Both the position numbers and the translations under genes were made by a program. A DNA stretch of 64,000 bases from JAGQVA01 sp041391725 (GTDB lineage: Bacteria; Bacteroidota; Bacteroidia; J057). Numbering within the stretch: the first letter of the stretch is position 1; every line of letters begins with the position of its first letter. This document shows positions 59,055 to 64,000 of the stretch, piece after piece. The notes beneath the pieces are model-generated. The model worked only from the letters and a program-made list of their open reading frames with translations. It made no database searches and had not been told where the DNA came from. The DNA lies in assembly GCA_041391725.1 (NCBI GenBank), contig JAWKNL010000031.1:3048-67047 (forward strand). Direction: 5' to 3'.

Positions 59055-62000
59055 ATGCCTTCAAATAAATCTTTGTCCTTTTTTGCTGCCACCGGATTCG
59101 TGGCATTCCTGGTGATCAGCGGAATGATCATGCCTCCGCAAATTCTTGATTTCGGGCTGGAGCAACCCAGTGCCGTCGGAAAATATCTGAATCATATTTT
59201 CCCGGAAGAGACGCCTTCCAGTTCTTCTGCATGGACGGCGGTGGAAGCATATCCCAACCTCACTTTTACAGACCCCGTGCAGATGGTGGAAATGCCTTAT
59301 TCAACAAAATTTATGGTGGTGGGAAAGCAGGGCAAACTCTGGACATTTGAAAAAAAGGACACTGCGACAGCAAATAAAACGACTGTTCTTGATATCGAAA
59401 CCAAAGTGCTGACCGAAGATGATGCCGGGCTTCTGGGGGTGGCATTTCATCCGCAGTTTGGGAAACCGGGCAGCATCAACCGTGGGTTTATTTACACCTT
59501 TTACAGGGCCAAAGGCCCAACCGCAGAAGGACAGCTTGCCTATCTGATTCTTTCGCGCTGGAATTACAATTTTAATACACAGTGGATTGATCCTGCATCT
59601 GAGTACATCCTGATCAGGCAGTTTGACCGGCAGGAATGGCACAATGGGGGAGGAATATTTTTTGATGAGGAAGGATTTCTATACCTCTCCATCGGAGATG
59701 AAGGCGGCGCTTATGATCAGTTTGACGACGGACAGAAAATCAACAGCGGGTTGTTTAGCGGGGTAATCCGGATAGACGTTGACATGGATTCTGCCAGGAG
59801 TCATCCTATCCGCAGACAACCGGCAAATCCCGGCCCACCACCTGCGGGCTGGCCCAACAGCTTCACCCAGGGTTATTTTATCCCGAACGACAATCCCTGG
59901 CTTTCTGATGACGGAATGATTCTCGAAGAGTTTTTTGCCATTGGTCTCCGTAGCCCGCACCGAATGGCTCTGGATACAGCAACCGGTCTGATCTGGGTGG
60001 GAGATGTGGGGCAGGATACCCGCGAAGAAGTCAGCCTGGTTCCAAAAGGAGGAAACCTCCAATGGCCTTACCGGGAGGGAAGTCTGGGACAAAATGCAAT
60101 CGGCAATCTCAAACCCAGGCCCAATCCCATCATTGGAACCGAAGTCATACCGGTATTTGATTATCCGAGAAGTGAAGGCAACTGTGTGATTGGCGGGTTT
60201 GTATATCGTGGAGAAAAATGGCGGAATGTGCTGGAAGGAAAATATATTTTCGGAGATCACGCGCAGCGCACCGTCTGGACGCTGGACTACGATCCGGCAC
60301 CGGGCATATCACAGGTAAACTATCTGACGACTGTCCCCTATTTTGGCGTTGGAGCCAAAAACGGGATTTCGGCATTTGCTACCGACTCGGCAGGCGAAGT
60401 GTATGTCTTAAAACTGTATGGAACCAATCTCGACGGCGGAAAAATTTATAAACTCAAGCCGCAGGCCATTTCACCCGAACCCCCTGCACTCCTGTCAGAA
60501 ACCGGCGCTTTTGCCGATCTGGCAAACCTTACACCTTCAGACGGCCTGATACCCTATAGTGTCAACTCTCCCCTGTGGTCTGATGGAGCCAATAAAAAAC
60601 GCTGGGCAGCTATTCCCAACGACGGTTCTCACAATACAGCAGGAGAGCAGGTTGCTTTTTCCGAAACCGGAAACTGGTTATTTCCCGAAGGAACCGTGTT
60701 TGTCAAGCACTTCGAAATACCTGTCGATGAAAACAATCCTGGACTTGTGCGAAGACTGGAAACCCGTTTTCTTATCCGCCAACGCAGCGGAGGAGTATAT
60801 GGCATTACCTATAAATGGAATAAGGAAGGGACAGAAGCAACCCTGCTTTCTGGAAAAGATACCATTCAGTATGCCATTACCCACAGCAGCGGAGAAATTA
60901 GCCACCGCGTATGGACCATCCCCAGCCGGGCCAACTGTATCACCTGCCACAACGACAATGCACAAAATGTGCTGGGCGTACGTACGCACCAGCTAAACGG
61001 AGATTTTACCTATCCCTCTTCAGGCATTGCAGACAATCAGCTTCGGACGTGGAATCATCTGGGAATCTTTTCCATCCCGCTGGCCGAATCACAGATTGCG
61101 ACCCTGCCGCATTCTGTAGCGGTTACAGATACAACGGCTGCACCGGAACAGAAAGTCAACTCCTACCTTGACGCCAACTGCGCCCATTGTCACCAGCCCA
61201 ACGGGGTGGGAGCCAATTTTGATGCCCGGTTTTCCACGCCAATGGATCAGAAAAGGCTGATTGGCGGATCGCTGCTGGGAGATTATCATCTGAATGGGCA
61301 GGCAGTAATTAAGCCCAAAGACCTTGCCCGGTCGGTCATGTACCTTCGCGACAACAGTACGGGTTATGACGCCATGCCGCCCCTGGGGAGGAGTGTGGTT
61401 GATTCGCAGTATATAGACGTGCTGAAAGAATGGATACTCGGCCTTGATCCCGGCTGCGAGCCCGCGCCGATACCTGATTCGCAGATCAGGCTGCACTTCG
61501 CCGATGGCGAAGCAGATAGCACTCACAGCGCAGAAAATGCCTTTGACGGAGACCTCCGCACCTCCTGGCTTACTTCTGATAATTTGGCTTATCCCCACGA
61601 ACTTCAGCTTGATCTACGGGAAACCCGCAAAATCACCGGATTTCGCTATTACCCCGGAAAGGATGATGCGCAGGATGGAACCATCGCGAATTATGAGTTT
61701 TACCTCAGCGAAAATGGCTCCGACTGGGGCAGTCCGGTCGCTGCGGGAGATTTTGCCACTACGGGAGAAGAAGCCGAAGTCAGCATCTTGCCCCACGATG
61801 CCCGGTATGTGCGACTGGTTGCGCTTTCAGCACTGAATGGCAAAACACAGGCTGCGGTAGCCGAACTGGACGTAATTGCAAAAACCGGCGAATGTATCCA
61901 TCCCGGAGCAGTTTCCGCTGATCTACAGTTATGGTTAAAAGGAAATTCAGGTTTTTCTACAGCCAACACCTGGGACGACCTCAGCGGAAAAGGATACAAC

Positions 62001-63647
62001 CTGAATGTTATTCGCGGCAATCCTGTGTTTTCACCGGGCAAACGCAACTTCAACGGGGTTATATCTTTCGACAAGTCTGACGGAGAAGATGCGCTGGGAA
62101 TGTATGGCAGCCCCGAAATCAGAAGTTTTTTTATCGTCTATAACCACAGCAGCAAAGGAGAATGGGAGACACCATTTACCAACAACCACCAGGACGGCAT
62201 TTTCCACGGAGATGATACAGGAAAACCAGATGTATATAACGATACATGGACACCGGCCAAATCCAAAAACGGAGAAAGTTATGTAAACGGCAAAAGAACA
62301 GACCTGCTCAACCATCCGCGACCTTCGTCTATGGAAATTCATTCGCGAATCCTTCAGGCGGCGGAGACCGGACCGTTTAACTATTTTGCAGGAATAGACC
62401 GCAATTTTGACGGTAGGGGAATCACTGGCGATATAGCGGAAATTATCGCTTTTAGCGAGGTACTGACCCTGGCGGAACGGCAGCGGGTGGAAACCTGTCT
62501 TGCCCTTCAGTACGGTATCAGCCTTTCCCACGACTATTACGCCTCTGACTGGAACGGGAATAATGGTACAGTAGTATGGGATACAGGAAATGGGTATGAT
62601 TACCGTATTGCGGGCATTGGGAAGGATATTCGCCTGGTGCTGGATCAGCGGCAGTCAAAGGGAGAGGGAATCGTAGAAATTTACCACGGAAATACAGGAG
62701 GGTTATTCCCCGCTACCAACCCCGAAAACACAAATGAATTTCCCGATGATCGAAGTTTTCTTGTTTGGGGTGATGATAATGGTAGTTCGAATTCGCTGAA
62801 TAAAATCATATACGCAGGAGATAATCATGCCCTTGACCGCATATGGAAAGTGAAAAATACGGGCAATGTGGGGGTAGTTACCCTCAGAATCTCCCGAAAG
62901 GATATTCCTCAAAATATTTCCGCGCTGTATATCAACCATAAGGGAGAAACCAGATTCCCTAAAGGTGACCATACGAAAGTATATACCCTTACCGGAGACA
63001 AGGATTTTCTTTACACGCCTGTGATATTCGGTGATGGCGACATTTTCACGTTTGGAGATGGAGAAGGCGAACTTTTTCCTGCCGAATGGATAGATTTGCA
63101 GGTGATTCAGGACGGCGAAAATGCGCTGTTAAAATGGGTTACGGGGAGAGAAACTGAGAGCGATTATTTTTCTGTGGAAAGATCAGTCGGCGGAACAAAT
63201 TTTACCGAAATCGCGCAGATCAGCGCCGCCGGCAATACATCAGTAGTCAGTACCTACTGGCATGTGGATGAGGAGATTTACAAATATCACTCAGACATAC
63301 TTTACTATCGGATCAGACAGGTAAATCTCGACGGCACATATGCGCTCAGCAATACAGCAACGCTTCGCACCCTCAATGCGGAGCAACCCCTTGTTTTTAC
63401 CATTCTTCCAAACCCCGCTACAGATGATGCGGCAATTTCCGTTCAGACCCTGAAAACACAATTGTTGCAGGCAGAGGTATGGAATCAAAACGGACAACTG
63501 CTCTATCACTTCAGGAAAACCGATCCGGGCGGAGAAGAGACGATACCATTACCCGTAAGCAAATGGACACCGGGAGTTTATTATGTACGCGTTGACAATG
63601 GGTTCGAAACTAAGACCGGCAAATTACTGGTAAGGAGTAAAAAATAA
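59055..63647 (+). CDS. Giant secreted fusion: PQQ-type sugar dehydrogenase, dihaem cytochrome, F5/8C, LamG-like, T9SS tail
   Basis: 1530 residues from ATG 59055 (signal/anchor FFAATGFVAFLVISGMI). Domains in order: soluble sugar-dehydrogenase propeller (~50-465; LLGVAFHPQFG, WHNGGGIFFDEEGFLYLSIG, GLRSPHRMALD); an SO_2930-type dihaem cytochrome region (~480-800; PYSVNSPLWSDGANKKRW, CITCH ~628, CAHCH ~708); an F5/8-type C domain (~803-940); a LamG/concanavalin-like region (~950-1150); a further beta region; and a type IX secretion C-terminal domain (TILPNPATDD, GVYYVRVDNGFETKTGKLLV). It would oxidise a bound sugar and pass electrons through its own haems. A close paralogue follows. Confidence 0.85.
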   Translation: MPSNKSLSFFAATGFVAFLVISGMIMPPQILDFGLEQPSAVGKYLNHIFPEETPSSSSAWTAVEAYPNLTFTDPVQMVEMPYSTKFMVVGKQGKLWTFEKKDTATANKTTVLDIETKVLTEDDAGLLGVAFHPQFGKPGSINRGFIYTFYRAKGPTAEGQLAYLILSRWNYNFNTQWIDPASEYILIRQFDRQEWHNGGGIFFDEEGFLYLSIGDEGGAYDQFDDGQKINSGLFSGVIRIDVDMDSARSHPIRRQPANPGPPPAGWPNSFTQGYFIPNDNPWLSDDGMILEEFFAIGLRSPHRMALDTATGLIWVGDVGQDTREEVSLVPKGGNLQWPYREGSLGQNAIGNLKPRPNPIIGTEVIPVFDYPRSEGNCVIGGFVYRGEKWRNVLEGKYIFGDHAQRTVWTLDYDPAPGISQVNYLTTVPYFGVGAKNGISAFATDSAGEVYVLKLYGTNLDGGKIYKLKPQAISPEPPALLSETGAFADLANLTPSDGLIPYSVNSPLWSDGANKKRWAAIPNDGSHNTAGEQVAFSETGNWLFPEGTVFVKHFEIPVDENNPGLVRRLETRFLIRQRSGGVYGITYKWNKEGTEATLLSGKDTIQYAITHSSGEISHRVWTIPSRANCITCHNDNAQNVLGVRTHQLNGDFTYPSSGIADNQLRTWNHLGIFSIPLAESQIATLPHSVAVTDTTAAPEQKVNSYLDANCAHCHQPNGVGANFDARFSTPMDQKRLIGGSLLGDYHLNGQAVIKPKDLARSVMYLRDNSTGYDAMPPLGRSVVDSQYIDVLKEWILGLDPGCEPAPIPDSQIRLHFADGEADSTHSAENAFDGDLRTSWLTSDNLAYPHELQLDLRETRKITGFRYYPGKDDAQDGTIANYEFYLSENGSDWGSPVAAGDFATTGEEAEVSILPHDARYVRLVALSALNGKTQAAVAELDVIAKTGECIHPGAVSADLQLWLKGNSGFSTANTWDDLSGKGYNLNVIRGNPVFSPGKRNFNGVISFDKSDGEDALGMYGSPEIRSFFIVYNHSSKGEWETPFTNNHQDGIFHGDDTGKPDVYNDTWTPAKSKNGESYVNGKRTDLLNHPRPSSMEIHSRILQAAETGPFNYFAGIDRNFDGRGITGDIAEIIAFSEVLTLAERQRVETCLALQYGISLSHDYYASDWNGNNGTVVWDTGNGYDYRIAGIGKDIRLVLDQRQSKGEGIVEIYHGNTGGLFPATNPENTNEFPDDRSFLVWGDDNGSSNSLNKIIYAGDNHALDRIWKVKNTGNVGVVTLRISRKDIPQNISALYINHKGETRFPKGDHTKVYTLTGDKDFLYTPVIFGDGDIFTFGDGEGELFPAEWIDLQVIQDGENALLKWVTGRETESDYFSVERSVGGTNFTEIAQISAAGNTSVVSTYWHVDEEIYKYHSDILYYRIRQVNLDGTYALSNTATLRTLNAEQPLVFTILPNPATDDAAISVQTLKTQLLQAEVWNQNGQLLYHFRKTDPGGEETIPLPVSKWTPGVYYVRVDNGFETKTGKLLVRSKK

Positions 63648-63770
63648 CCATTCATTAAACAATTATTCAATCTTTGGGGTGAAATAAACTAATTGCAGCA
63701 AATCGAAGAAGACCATCCCAAATAAAACACCCGGTATCACCAGGCAATGGTTTTATTTGAATAATTTTTT

Positions 63771-64000
63771 ATGAAATTTCCCCCATTAAAATTTCGAAGT
63801 AAGCAGGCCACCTTTTTCGCCGCAATTACAGTTTTTCTGGTAATCACGGGTATGGTGGTTCCTCCCCGTATTTTCGACTATGGATTGGACACACCCCAGC
63901 CTGTCGGTACTTACCTCAACAACCTGTTTCCATCCCAGACGCCTTCGAGTTCGTCTTCATGGACAGCAGTAGAGGCCTATCCCAACCTTACCTTCATGGA
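63771..64000 (+). CDS. Second copy of the giant sugar-dehydrogenase fusion, 3' truncated by window
   Basis: ATG at 63771. The visible 76 residues (MKFPPLKFRSKQATFFAAIT, then VVPPRIFDYGLDTPQPVG and SSSSWTAVEAYPNLTFMD) align along their whole length with the start of the gene at 59055. It is a tandem paralogue separated by 123 bp. Its downstream domains lie outside the window. Confidence 0.85.
   Translation, partial: MKFPPLKFRSKQATFFAAITVFLVITGMVVPPRIFDYGLDTPQPVGTYLNNLFPSQTPSSSSSWTAVEAYPNLTFM

Overview
The window reads as chromosome of a member of the Bacteroidota, probably an aquatic or sludge-type heterotroph of the Saprospiria/Cytophagia kind. The pointers are two type IX secretion C-terminal sorting domains, a Sec/lipoprotein-type (clade II) nitrous oxide reductase operon, a TonB-dependent receptor, a tricorn-like protease, promoters of the TTG / TAnnTTTG type, and weak Shine-Dalgarno sequences. 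Genus-level assignment is not possible from the sequence alone.

Layout. (1) 1-6.3 kb is accessory DNA rich in toxin-antitoxin (TA) modules: a RelE/ParE-type pair enclosed by ~75-bp direct repeats, a broken Uma2 gene, an AbiE pair enclosed by a perfect 59-bp direct repeat, a four-gene unit (39-aa ORF, HigB-like protein, HigA-N-terminus/NfeD-like fusion, secreted DNase I-like enzyme), and an orphan HigA-type regulator. (2) 6.6-9.3 kb holds an HSP90-family gene and a secreted beta-helix protein. (3) 9.4-17.6 kb is a nitrous oxide respiration locus: Rrf2 regulator, lipoprotein cytochrome c and a haem-copper-oxidase-like membrane protein leftwards; nosZ, a membrane protein, nosL, nosD, nosF, nosY rightwards. 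(4) 17.6-27.5 kb: sugar dehydrogenase plus cytochrome c, a RAYT transposase with its REP array, outer-membrane and lipoproteins, a heparinase-type lyase plus sulfatase, peptidase pepD, and a strictly 10-bp-phased repeat array. (5) 27.5-39.2 kb: enoyl-CoA hydratase, TonB receptor whose 3' end runs into a repeat, tricorn-like protease, fadJ with an altered dehydrogenase site, and three linked genes of unknown role, the last frameshifted. (6) 39.2-45.2 kb: an operon kbl - trpD-like - papC - papA(pabAB) - papB, which fits 4-aminophenylalanine synthesis rather than tryptophan synthesis. (7) 45.3-52.2 kb: T9SS cargo, helical-repeat protein, yhhQ, rnz, STAS protein, ygjP, RluA-type synthase. (8) 52.2-57.5 kb: lower phenylacetate pathway (paaG, paaH, paaJ/pcaF, paaZ). 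(9) 57.6-64 kb: aldehyde dehydrogenase and two tandem paralogues of a giant secreted sugar-dehydrogenase/dihaem-cytochrome fusion, the second cut by the window end.

The most interesting items are the papABC operon with a TrpD-family enzyme of altered acceptor site, the two TA cassettes flanked by long copies of neighbouring gene ends, the HigBA-derived NfeD/DNase operon, and the decamer-phased array. No tRNA, rRNA or CRISPR was seen. Family assignments rest on motif recognition by eye; no database search was run.
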